Origin: CAZIRO01 sp964541595 | GTDB taxonomy: Bacteria > Acidobacteriota > HRBIN11 | DNA length: 12,821 nucleotides | Assembly: GCA_964541595.1 (NCBI GenBank) | Contig: CAZIRO010000072.1 | Span: 1 to 12,821, forward strand | Direction of reading: 5' to 3' | In this document: positions 6,753 through 12,821 of the stretch, one piece after another | Numbering within the stretch: the stretch's first letter is position 1 | How the letters are laid out: each line of letters starts with the position of its first letter | Translations under genes and position numbers: made by a program | The notes under the pieces: model-generated | Seen by the model: only the letters and a program-made list of their open reading frames with translations | Database searches by the model: none | Told to the model about the DNA's origin: nothing

Positions 6753-7975
6753 GCTGAATCCGTTGTGGTGGCACGGCAACACGCCTGCCGATAATGGTGC
6801 ACCACCGTGATCGTAATCAGAATATAAAACCATATAATAATCAATATGATGTATCGACTCCGAAAGATCCGGATTTTGCGGTAGATTTCGGACTGGATCT
6901 CCCGGGCGATCGAACGGGCACTGCGGGTGTGATCCGCCACCATATCAAGGGACAGGGTGTGCGTGACAATGCGGGCTTCCACCAGATGTGTCCAGGCGTC
7001 CGTCCACCAGGATGCATAGTCCCGCACGTCTAACGGAATCGCCCGTGCCGCTGCAATGGCCTGTTGTGCCCGTGCAATGGCCGCTTCCGCTTCGATGAGC
7101 AGTTGCCGGATCCGTCGTCCGCGGCGGAGTGCCGGAGAATCCCCGGTATGGCATTGCCCACAGGATGTGGTGAGCAGATCGTGCGTGGGTGGTTCAATGC
7201 GGTGGTACCCGTGACAATCCACACATGCCACATGCGTGCGCTTTGCGGGCGTATGACCGTGCGGGCCTTCCCGGAAGAACGCCATGGTGCGTGTATGACA
7301 CTGTCCGCACACCTTTTCTGCGTTCCCCGCACCGGGGGGCGCGGCACCGTGCGTTCCATGGCACCGTGCGCAGTCCGGTGCCCGATGGTTGTGCCGTTCG
7401 AGCAGTGCGCGTCCGTGAACGCTGTCGCGGTAGTCATCGACGACCGTCGCGGGCAGTCCGTACATCCGCATCAGGGTTTCGTCTGCGTGACACCGTCCAC
7501 AGGTATTCGGAATATTTTCAAAATGGACCGGACTTCGTGCATCGCGCACCGGCAGTACCCGATGGGCATCGTGGCAATCGCTGCACACGGCAACACGATT
7601 GTCCCCCTGCAGCAGGCGCTGACCGTGGGCGGATGTGAGGTACAGGGCGTACTGATCAATGGGAATGCCGTAGGGTTTCATTTTGATCGGATCGGCGTGG
7701 CATCCCGCACAGAGTTCGGCAATATCTTTTCGATGGGCAAACGTTCGAAACCCGTTGCCGTGTGCCTGCGGGATCGCACGCGCGCGGGGATTCCCCCCGT
7801 GACAGTCCACACAGGTCATCTGTTCCTGCGCGTGGATACTCTCCCGGAATGCGACCGCATGCTCACTGTGACATACTGCGCAGAAGTTGTGCGTCTCGAT
7901 CGCCTGTCCCCGCAGGCTGGCCACCTGGCCGACGATCAGGAGTACGGTACATGTCAGCATCCCCGGTGTGCGCAT
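6749..7975 (-). CDS. Nine-heme periplasmic cytochrome c with C-terminal membrane anchor
   Basis: Probable electron acceptor of the Rieske/cytochrome b complex, 408 residues. Residues 1-25 form a signal peptide (hydrophobic core TCTVLLIVGQVAS, likely cut near GQA). Nine CxxCH sites begin at C32, 55, 89, 131, 159, 202, 223, 251 and 272. Repeating blocks of the type SxHGxxLL...CxxCHxxH (near 115-138 and 185-209) supply likely distal histidines, as in doubled-CxxCH proteins. Residues 277-372 carry no heme and look mainly helical; about 375-392 (IILIIIWFYILITITVV) is a membrane helix, so the heme domain faces the periplasm and is tethered by its C-terminus. The start has GGAGG seven bases upstream and lies 3 bp after the cytochrome b stop. 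Topology (N-terminal hemes, C-terminal anchor) resembles cytochrome f/c1 in outline, although the sequence does not. Standing in for c1/f is inference from gene order. Confidence 0.92.
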   Translation of the reverse strand: MRTPGMLTCTVLLIVGQVASLRGQAIETHNFCAVCHSEHAVAFRESIHAQEQMTCVDCHGGNPRARAIPQAHGNGFRTFAHRKDIAELCAGCHADPIKMKPYGIPIDQYALYLTSAHGQRLLQGDNRVAVCSDCHDAHRVLPVRDARSPVHFENIPNTCGRCHADETLMRMYGLPATVVDDYRDSVHGRALLERHNHRAPDCARCHGTHGAAPPGAGNAEKVCGQCHTRTMAFFREGPHGHTPAKRTHVACVDCHGYHRIEPPTHDLLTTSCGQCHTGDSPALRRGRRIRQLLIEAEAAIARAQQAIAAARAIPLDVRDYASWWTDAWTHLVEARIVTHTLSLDMVADHTRSARSIAREIQSEIYRKIRIFRSRYIILIIIWFYILITITVVHHYRQACCRATTTDSA

Positions 7976-7978
7976 ATA

Positions 7979-8998
7979 TCAGCCTCCGCGGATGTAGCCG
8001 ATGTAGCCGAACGTGATCAGTGCGATGACCACCGCACCGAGAACACCCCAGGTCACGGATTTTCCGGGCGGCTGTGGCTGTCGTGTGCGGTCCGCGAAGG
8101 GGAACAGCAGCAGTACGAGCAGGACGAGAAACAGGACCCAGCCTCCGATACGGTGCGTCAGTGTTTCCAGCACGCCGTACGCCGGCCACAGGAACCAGGG
8201 AAGACGAATGTCCGAAGGGGTGGTGAACGGGTCCGCTTCTTCGATGAATCGCGTGGGGAAGAGGGTTCCCAGCGTCAGGACAATACCGAAAACGAGCAGT
8301 CCCCGGATCAGTGCCTGTAGCGCGGGCATCGTACCGTACGGAGTATCCGTTCGCGCGCCGTACCCGAGTCGGCGCAACGCGGCAGCGTGCAGGTAGATGC
8401 AGGCCCACAGCAGAAACGGAATGAAAATGGTGTGCACGACGTAAAACCGGATGAGGAGTGCCGGGGTGATCGCCAGACCGCCGACCAGGAACGAAAGCAC
8501 CGTCCCCCACAGGGGGATGGCCCGGATGATCTCCAGTGTGCGCACTGTGGACCAGTACGCCTGCTGATCCCAGGGCAGCAGATTGCCCGTAAGCGCCCCC
8601 TGCATGCTCAACAGCACGAGTCCCACTCCCGTGATCCAGACGATTTCCCCCCGGCCGCGGTATGCACCGTACACGAACAGTCCGAGCACGTGTACCGCAA
8701 ACAGAACGATGAGCAGGTGGCTCCCCCAGACGTGCATCTGATGGATGTACCATCCGAAATGCGTGTCCCGAATGATGAGCAGTGTACTCGCATATGCGGC
8801 CCGTGGCGCGGGGTGATAGTAAAACGCCAGTAACAGTCCGGTGACGATCTGCATGATGAGCAGGATGATGATGAGCATACCCAGCACAGCGGACCGTCGA
8901 TCGGTAGCCGGAAGCCCGAATCCCCGGATCAGTGCGGTGATTGCACGTCGGTCCAGTCGGTGATCCACCCAGTCGATCCATTTACGCCAGCCGAACAT
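7979..8998 (-). CDS. Cytochrome b of a Rieske/cytochrome b quinol-oxidising complex (b6 plus subunit-IV-like)
   Basis: Integral membrane subunit of 339 residues that would oxidise quinol at a Qo site and pass electrons through two b hemes. Likely heme ligands are H89 and H103 in one helix and H189 and H204 in another. The 15-residue spacing of the second pair is the b6f-type pattern. LLPWDQQAYW (140-149) follows the third helix as in the family. The C-terminal part corresponds to subunit IV and is fused in one chain. The Qo signature, normally PEWY or a variant, aligns with L266-P-W-F269, so the usual glutamate is replaced by proline, similar to the known PPWY class. The early region has no cysteine equivalent to the one that holds heme ci in b6f. 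GGAGG lies eight bases before the ATG, and the start overlaps the Rieske gene by 17 bp. Function as the core of the complex is well supported; quinone type is inferred. Confidence 0.95.
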   Translation of the reverse strand: MFGWRKWIDWVDHRLDRRAITALIRGFGLPATDRRSAVLGMLIIILLIMQIVTGLLLAFYYHPAPRAAYASTLLIIRDTHFGWYIHQMHVWGSHLLIVLFAVHVLGLFVYGAYRGRGEIVWITGVGLVLLSMQGALTGNLLPWDQQAYWSTVRTLEIIRAIPLWGTVLSFLVGGLAITPALLIRFYVVHTIFIPFLLWACIYLHAAALRRLGYGARTDTPYGTMPALQALIRGLLVFGIVLTLGTLFPTRFIEEADPFTTPSDIRLPWFLWPAYGVLETLTHRIGGWVLFLVLLVLLLFPFADRTRQPQPPGKSVTWGVLGAVVIALITFGYIGYIRGG

Positions 8999-9437
8999 AG
9001 ATCACGCCTCCCCGGACATGGGTCTCGAACGTGCGCAGGGGACGGGGTGGCGGTCCGATGAGGACGTTTCCGTTGAGGTCGAACGTTCCCCCGTGGCACG
9101 GACAGACGAGTTCCCCACGGTCCGCGTCCCATCGGAGGATGCACCGCAGATGGGTGCATACGGCCGAAAGCGCGATCAGTTGATCCCGTTCCGTACGGAT
9201 GACCCAGAAGGGATGCCGGGCGTGCGGGATGAATCGGGCTTCACCCTTTTTAAACTGATCGAGCGGTCCAACCCGAAAATCCGTCACACCCATCAGAGGG
9301 AGCGTACGTGGCGGTCGAAGGTATGCAGTGATCACACCGATAATCCCCACACCCCACAGGCTCATGACCAGTTGCAATAGCCGTTGCAGAAACGAACGGC
9401 GTTTGATCTGTTCCGGCGGTGATGTGTTCCGTGTCAT
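8982..9437 (-). CDS. Tat-exported Rieske [2Fe-2S] protein
   Basis: High-potential-type electron carrier of the quinol-oxidising complex, 151 residues. A twin-arginine motif KRRSFL (12-17) is followed by a hydrophobic helix (about 20-40), which would export the folded protein and keep it membrane anchored. Cluster box 1 is CTHLRC (94-99) and box 2 is CPCHGG (112-117). By family rule C94, H96, C112 and H115 bind the cluster and C99-C114 form the disulfide. The PPP turn (130-132 region, GPPPRP) closes the cluster fold. Two residues that raise the midpoint potential in mitochondrial proteins are changed: box 2 serine is G117 and the following tyrosine is F119. This fits a low-potential, menaquinol-linked protein. 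First gene of the four-gene operon, with GAGGTG just ahead of the ATG and a 300-bp non-coding region upstream. Confidence 0.95.
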   Translation of the reverse strand: MTRNTSPPEQIKRRSFLQRLLQLVMSLWGVGIIGVITAYLRPPRTLPLMGVTDFRVGPLDQFKKGEARFIPHARHPFWVIRTERDQLIALSAVCTHLRCILRWDADRGELVCPCHGGTFDLNGNVLIGPPPRPLRTFETHVRGGVIYVRLA

Positions 9438-9645
9438 GACGCACCTCGCGTGTATCGCCGTTCATGGGAATGTTTAGCAAGGTTTGTGCCAGTGAGGACC
9501 TTGCGGAACATCCGTTGTTGCGATGGTGTGCAGCCTGCATCCACCGGTAGTCCGGTACGGATCGTTTGCGGATCCCCGCCATCGGATGATGCCGCGGCGC
9601 TGTGCACCGTCCGTCAATCCGGGAGTGCCCCCGTCAGATTGGGGG

Positions 9646-9669
9646 AAATGCCCCATGCATGGGGGATTT
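9646..9669. promoter_or_regulatory. 24-bp near-perfect palindrome (operator candidate)
   Basis: The core CCCCATGCATGGGG is a perfect 14-bp palindrome, and after one mismatch on each side the symmetry continues with AAAT and ATTT. Such long, short-spaced symmetry is typical of a site for a dimeric regulator. It lies about 210 bases ahead of the Rieske ATG. Function is inference. Confidence 0.45.
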
Positions 9670-9708
9670 GCACCGGTATTGAGCGTCGGCCGACGATTTC
9701 ACCGGTAT
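9665..9708. repeat. Direct repeat GATTT(G)CACCGGTAT around a 12-bp palindrome
   Basis: GATTTGCACCGGTAT (9665-9679) and GATTTCACCGGTAT (9695-9708) are direct copies differing by one base insertion. Between them is CGTCGGCCGACG (9684-9695), a perfect palindrome. The copies are 30 bases apart, close to three helical turns, which would place both on the same face of the DNA. This could be an array of regulator sites next to the operator-like palindrome; no regulator gene is in the window. Confidence 0.5.
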
Positions 9709-9737
9709 CCGCGGTGTGCGGGGATATCCGGGGGGCG

Positions 9738-11684
9738 TCAGAATTTGCCGCCGTGGTGATGGCATCCGGACTGGAAACAGTTCCGTTTATTGGACCCCAT
9801 ACTGCCGGTATGACACGTATTGCACCAGCACCAGCCGTTGATATTTTTATCCATACTGTTATTGTCGATCACTGCATAATTCGGATCGCAGCCGGGGTCG
9901 GTGGGCACCGGAGTGGTCCCGTCCTCGCTCATCACCACGGTGCGCAACTGGAACAGGTTCGTCGATCGATGGCTCGGGTCGTGACATGCCGTACACGGGA
10001 GGATATCCCCTTCGTTCCAGCCGTATCCGTTTTTCAGTTTCAGGGTCCCCTCGTCGGCGGATCGCAGACCTTTGGTACCGTGTTTGTCCGGTCCGTAATC
10101 TCCTCCACCCGTATATGCATCCAGGATATTCATGAGCGTATTCGTTGGCGGGGTGACATCCGGCGGGAACGAACCGTCGTGACAGTCCAGGCACCACTCA
10201 CTCTGGAAATCCGATCCGCTCCAGGACTGTCCCGGCGTGGGCACCCGTCCGTCGGTCGGATCGGGATCGGCGACGAGACGTGACATGGGGGGATTGTCGG
10301 CGGAAACCCGATGCGGATCGTGGCAGTGCGTACACTCGATCCTGGCACCGCTCCGGGTCTGATCGGCATCGTTGACATCGTGCCGGGTATTCAGATTCGG
10401 GTTGTTCCACTGTCCGGCACCCTGGGCCACCCATCGGGTGTTTTCAAAGTGGGTCACGACATCCGTGGATGCGGGATCGGCGTCGTGGCAGGTGTAACAG
10501 AGTTTCTCCTCATGTTCGACGGTCAGACGCGGATACACGCTACCGTTGCCGTCCGGCCAGCCGTGCGGCCAGTGGCAGTTGAAACACGTCCCGACGAAGG
10601 CATTCGGTACGGCCTGCTGGGTCACGCCACCCGAACGTGCCGGCGGCCAGAGTTCAGCGCCGGTCGCGTCGGTGATCGCGTATGTGGTGCCGTACTGGCC
10701 CCCCGGCCAGCGGCTGTTCGCGCTGGTAAAGTGACTGCCCGTTGCGGGAATCACATGGCATTGCCCGCACAGTTGAGTGGCCCGCTGATTGAGCAGGTAG
10801 CCGTCCCCTGTTCCCCGCGCTTTGAGCACATAGGGATCCCCCGGCGTGATCGCGGCCGGCAGGGGGTCTGTCCAGCATACGGTCTGCGCGGTGTTCGATG
10901 TGATGATCCTCCGCTGATACCATTTCTTCATGTCCGAACCGGCAGTGTTCAGGACTTTCAATTCCCAGCCGACGAGTGCCCCGTCCGTCCAGTTCGCGTC
11001 CGTATCGGTCAGGCATGTGGTTGTTCCGTCTTCCGCGACACCCCGATACTGCTCGAGGCTGTACGTGTAGTGCACACCATGACAGGTCAGACAGGAGACC
11101 TGACCGTTGATCAGTTCCAGATGCGGGGGATTTTGATAATCTGCGGTATTCGGAATGGCGACGCCGACGGGGTGGGACGTATACGGTGCGGTATCGTTCC
11201 AGCGGGCGCTATGGCACTGCTGGCAGATCTGATCACGGGTGATCCATAGAAACGGGAACCCGCGACGGTGGTTGTGGACATTGTGACAGGTCGTGCAGAC
11301 GACGTTCCCGTTTTCCAGATTGCGTCCCATATTCCAGTCCGCCGGCGGACTGGCGCCGTATCCGGGCCGATCGGCGGTGACCTCAAACCCGTGGCTCGTA
11401 CCGCTGCTTCCGGGTACGGCCTGATCTCCGTAGTCCAGTGCAAACTGTTCGGCCATTCCGTTGGCCGTATGGCACAGTTTGCACAGGTTGACGATCCCGC
11501 CGACCACGGTCAGACGGGTTCCGGGTGCCCCTTTGATACGGTGGCAGCTCGCACACTGAATGAGTCGGTCCGGGCTATGGGGATAGTCGGTCGCACGCGC
11601 CACGGTGTATCCCCCGAGGAGGATCAGGACCCCCATACCGATACGGAACATCCACCGGTACCTGCTCGACCGTTCGGCGTGCAT
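9738..11684 (-). CDS. Secreted 12-13-heme cytochrome c with an inserted beta-type domain
   Basis: Exported electron-transfer protein of 648 residues. A signal peptide (hydrophobic core GMGVLILLGGYTVA, likely cut after ARA near 31) has no other membrane helix after it, so the protein is periplasmic or extracellular. Twelve CxxCH sites begin at C44, 68, 130, 154, 198, 306, 367, 396, 451, 498, 564 and 621. Near the C-terminus C636-FQSG-C641-H642 is a CX4CH site, a known variant, giving a possible thirteenth heme. Between hemes 5 and 6, residues about 216-288 carry no heme and match a pattern common in large exported proteins: DTDANWTDGALVGW, then RRIITSNT, then PGDPYVL; its two cysteines (224, 270) could form a disulfide. 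Long Gly/Asn/Asp/Thr-rich loops are typical of outer-surface cytochromes. The gene lies 3 bp after the propeller gene with GGAG nine bases before its ATG. Extracellular location is inferred. Confidence 0.92.
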   Translation of the reverse strand: MHAERSSRYRWMFRIGMGVLILLGGYTVARATDYPHSPDRLIQCASCHRIKGAPGTRLTVVGGIVNLCKLCHTANGMAEQFALDYGDQAVPGSSGTSHGFEVTADRPGYGASPPADWNMGRNLENGNVVCTTCHNVHNHRRGFPFLWITRDQICQQCHSARWNDTAPYTSHPVGVAIPNTADYQNPPHLELINGQVSCLTCHGVHYTYSLEQYRGVAEDGTTTCLTDTDANWTDGALVGWELKVLNTAGSDMKKWYQRRIITSNTAQTVCWTDPLPAAITPGDPYVLKARGTGDGYLLNQRATQLCGQCHVIPATGSHFTSANSRWPGGQYGTTYAITDATGAELWPPARSGGVTQQAVPNAFVGTCFNCHWPHGWPDGNGSVYPRLTVEHEEKLCYTCHDADPASTDVVTHFENTRWVAQGAGQWNNPNLNTRHDVNDADQTRSGARIECTHCHDPHRVSADNPPMSRLVADPDPTDGRVPTPGQSWSGSDFQSEWCLDCHDGSFPPDVTPPTNTLMNILDAYTGGGDYGPDKHGTKGLRSADEGTLKLKNGYGWNEGDILPCTACHDPSHRSTNLFQLRTVVMSEDGTTPVPTDPGCDPNYAVIDNNSMDKNINGWCWCNTCHTGSMGSNKRNCFQSGCHHHGGKF

Positions 11685-11687
11685 GTC

Positions 11688-12716
11688 TTACTTCTCCGAA
11701 GGGAACATCCTCCACGCGGAATGTGCGTTCCGATCACCGGGAAATTCGATCTTGCGGTCCCGGCATTGCATCCACCGCACTGTCCGTGCGGTGTCCCAGA
11801 AAACCGTGGGGAGTCCGGGAGCATACCGCCATCCGTCCACCGTCAAACGGTTGTTGCCCGTATCCGCGATGACCCGGATGGGTCCTTCCGAAACCATATC
11901 GGACGGGTTCCGCCAGTAGAACCAGCCCGTACCGTATCCCCCTGTTTTACCGATCAACCGGCCGGTGACCATGTCGAATCGCAGGACCTGTGCGAGGTGG
12001 CCATCCAGGACGTCCAGCCACCGGTCGGATACGACGATGGCCACCGGAAATTCCAGTATTTTTCGGCCGTATTCGGTTTCCAGGACGGTCCGATGGAGAT
12101 CCGTACGGTACATCCGCACCACGGGCAGATTCCGCTGGAACGCGGACGCCACCCCCTGTTCGGTGACGAACAGACGGTATCCCATGATCCTGTCCGGCAG
12201 CACGGCGACAGCTGTGGGCGTATGGAGACCGTTCAGAAGGATCCACCAGTCACCGTCCGCGGTGCCGGTGACCACGTGCCCGGATGCGCCGTCCACGACG
12301 AATACCCGATCACCAGCAAATGCAAAGTCCACCGGGTGGTCCCACAACTGCGGGGCATACATGCACCGTCCGATGAGTCGATGCGCTGTCTGTTCGATCA
12401 CCCAGACAGCATCCAGGGCCGCGTCGCCGACCCAGAGCCGTCCCTTCGTATCCAGGCCGATCCCCACGGGACGGGGGAATTCAAATATCCAGCCGGGCTG
12501 CCCTTCCGTCCACCACCGTACCCGTCCCCGTTCGGTCTGTGCGACGGCCAGCGTGAGGTGGGCGTCCGCGATGCGGACGGCGACGGACGTGGGCACGGCA
12601 ACGGAGACCGTCCATCGCTGTTGCGGCATGCTGCGGACACCCATCAGGCCTATCCCGAGACATACACCCAGACCCCATCCCGCACATATGCGAGCCATGC
12701 GTGTGCCACCGCGCAT
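11688..12716 (-). CDS. Exported NHL-repeat beta-propeller protein
   Basis: Protein of 342 residues, probably a scaffold or interaction partner of the neighbouring cytochrome. A hydrophobic stretch (about 8-27) looks like a signal peptide or anchor. NHL-type blades are visible near 82-108 (RPVGIGLDTKGRLWVGD), 127-150 (HPVDFAFAGDRVFVVD), 223-248 and 270-293 (NPSDMVSEGP then IADTGNNRL), with weaker ones between, enough for a six-bladed propeller. It has no CxxCH motif and no enzyme signature. I chose the ATG that has GGAGG seven bases upstream; an in-frame ATG at 12788 would overlap the end of the preceding gene. The stop lies 3 bp before the cytochrome start, so the two are almost certainly co-transcribed. 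NHL proteins are known next to multiheme cytochrome genes in metal-reducing bacteria, but their role there is not settled. Confidence 0.85.
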   Translation of the reverse strand: MRGGTRMARICAGWGLGVCLGIGLMGVRSMPQQRWTVSVAVPTSVAVRIADAHLTLAVAQTERGRVRWWTEGQPGWIFEFPRPVGIGLDTKGRLWVGDAALDAVWVIEQTAHRLIGRCMYAPQLWDHPVDFAFAGDRVFVVDGASGHVVTGTADGDWWILLNGLHTPTAVAVLPDRIMGYRLFVTEQGVASAFQRNLPVVRMYRTDLHRTVLETEYGRKILEFPVAIVVSDRWLDVLDGHLAQVLRFDMVTGRLIGKTGGYGTGWFYWRNPSDMVSEGPIRVIADTGNNRLTVDGWRYAPGLPTVFWDTARTVRWMQCRDRKIEFPGDRNAHSAWRMFPSEK

Positions 12717-12733
12717 GCCCGATCCTCCGAACG

Positions 12734-12821
12734 TCATCGACGGGCGATCAGGGGAACCGGACGCTCTACCCAGAACCGGACGTCCCACCAGTCACGTCCG
12801 CGTCCGTCGATGACATTGTAA
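12734..12821 (-). CDS. C-terminal end of an unidentified upstream gene (5' part outside the window)
   Basis: One frame entering from the window edge is open for 28 codons and ends at a TGA 17 bases before the NHL gene start, with that gene's ribosome site in the gap. The residues include WWDVRFWVERP and end in LIARR; they look like real protein (rich in W, V and charged residues). No motif identifies it. The spacing suggests it belongs to the same operon as the NHL and cytochrome genes. The competing frame is the unlikely longer start of the NHL gene. Confidence 0.55.
   Translation of the reverse strand, partial: YNVIDGRGRDWWDVRFWVERPVPLIARR

Larger units (their letters stand above)
9438..9737. 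other. Non-coding control region ahead of the Rieske operon
   Basis: No convincing gene lies in these 300 bases; the short open frames on both strands have no ribosome site and odd composition. Besides the elements listed separately, the minus strand has a TTGACG (9617-9612) that could be a -35 box, without a clear -10 at 17 bases. CCCCC and GGGGG (9628-9645) can form a short hairpin. ACCGG-TAGT-CCGGT (9544-9557) is a further small inverted repeat. The region separates the secreted cytochrome gene from the Rieske operon and probably holds a terminator and a promoter, but neither can be assigned with confidence. Confidence 0.5.

Noticed and set aside
6753..6833. Longer N-terminus for the 18-heme cytochrome
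   Set aside because: It would overlap the nine-heme gene by 85 bp and put a hydrophilic stretch with no homology in front of the membrane helix; the ATGA overlap start is better.
7064..8320. A 418-codon open frame on the plus strand
   Set aside because: It is antisense to the nine-heme cytochrome and cytochrome b, with composition typical of a shadow frame and no recognisable motif.
9474..9656. Small minus-strand gene in the control region ahead of the Rieske gene
   Set aside because: A 60-codon frame with no ribosome site, no hydrophobic or domain pattern, and it ends inside the region that leads to the Rieske start.
11268..12821. A 517-codon open frame on the plus strand
   Set aside because: It lies opposite the NHL and cytochrome genes, whose protein features are clear. 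Its translation is rich in R, H, P and D with no domain, and it has no ribosome site; it is a by-product of high-GC coding on the other strand.

Overview
The window reads as part of a bacterial chromosome that encodes an electron-transfer chain unusually rich in c-type cytochromes. Every gene I can support lies on the minus strand, so transcription runs from high to low coordinates. Three multiheme cytochromes, a Tat-exported Rieske protein and a cytochrome b point to a Gram-negative (diderm) organism that respires through quinol, probably menaquinol, and moves electrons across the periplasm and perhaps outside the cell. Anaerobic or microaerobic lineages such as Nitrospirota, Desulfobacterota or Acidobacteriota would fit. 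The sequence alone does not fix the phylum, and no 16S rRNA or marker gene is present.

Layout in transcription order. (1) 12821-12734: the last 28 codons of an unidentified gene. (2) 12716-11688: an exported NHL-repeat beta-propeller protein. (3) 11684-9738: a secreted cytochrome with 12 CxxCH sites, one CX4CH site and an inserted beta-type domain. (4) 9737-9438: a 300-bp non-coding gap full of palindromes, probably the control region of the next operon. (5) 9437-5010: a tight four-gene operon with short gaps and overlaps, encoding a Rieske protein, a b6-type cytochrome b fused to a subunit-IV-like half, a nine-heme cytochrome with a C-terminal membrane anchor, and an 18-heme cytochrome with a NapC/NrfH-type N-terminus. 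(6) 4892-2892: a membrane HAMP-PAS-GGDEF-EAL protein with a degenerate GGDEF site and an intact EAL site. (7) 2891-2577: a 315-bp gap with a strong hairpin, an array of 7-bp repeats and several inverted repeats. (8) 2576-1941: a small protein made of two RadC-type N-terminal helix-hairpin-helix units with no JAB domain. (9) 1944-1: a zinc-ribbon DNA methyltransferase that overlaps the previous gene by 4 bp and runs off the window.

Working model (inference). The Rieske and cytochrome b form a quinol-oxidising bc-type complex that has no cytochrome c1 or f gene beside it. The nine- and 18-heme cytochromes take that place and carry electrons through the periplasm. The secreted 12-13-heme cytochrome and its propeller partner could continue the route at or beyond the outer membrane. 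The EAL protein may link this respiration to c-di-GMP and surface growth. The RadC-like/methyltransferase pair is a separate DNA-modification module. Its methyltransferase is clearly less GC-rich than the cytochrome genes, which suggests a different history.

The main novelty candidates are the Rieske/b/nine-heme/18-heme operon and the RadC-N tandem protein coupled to a zinc-ribbon methyltransferase.
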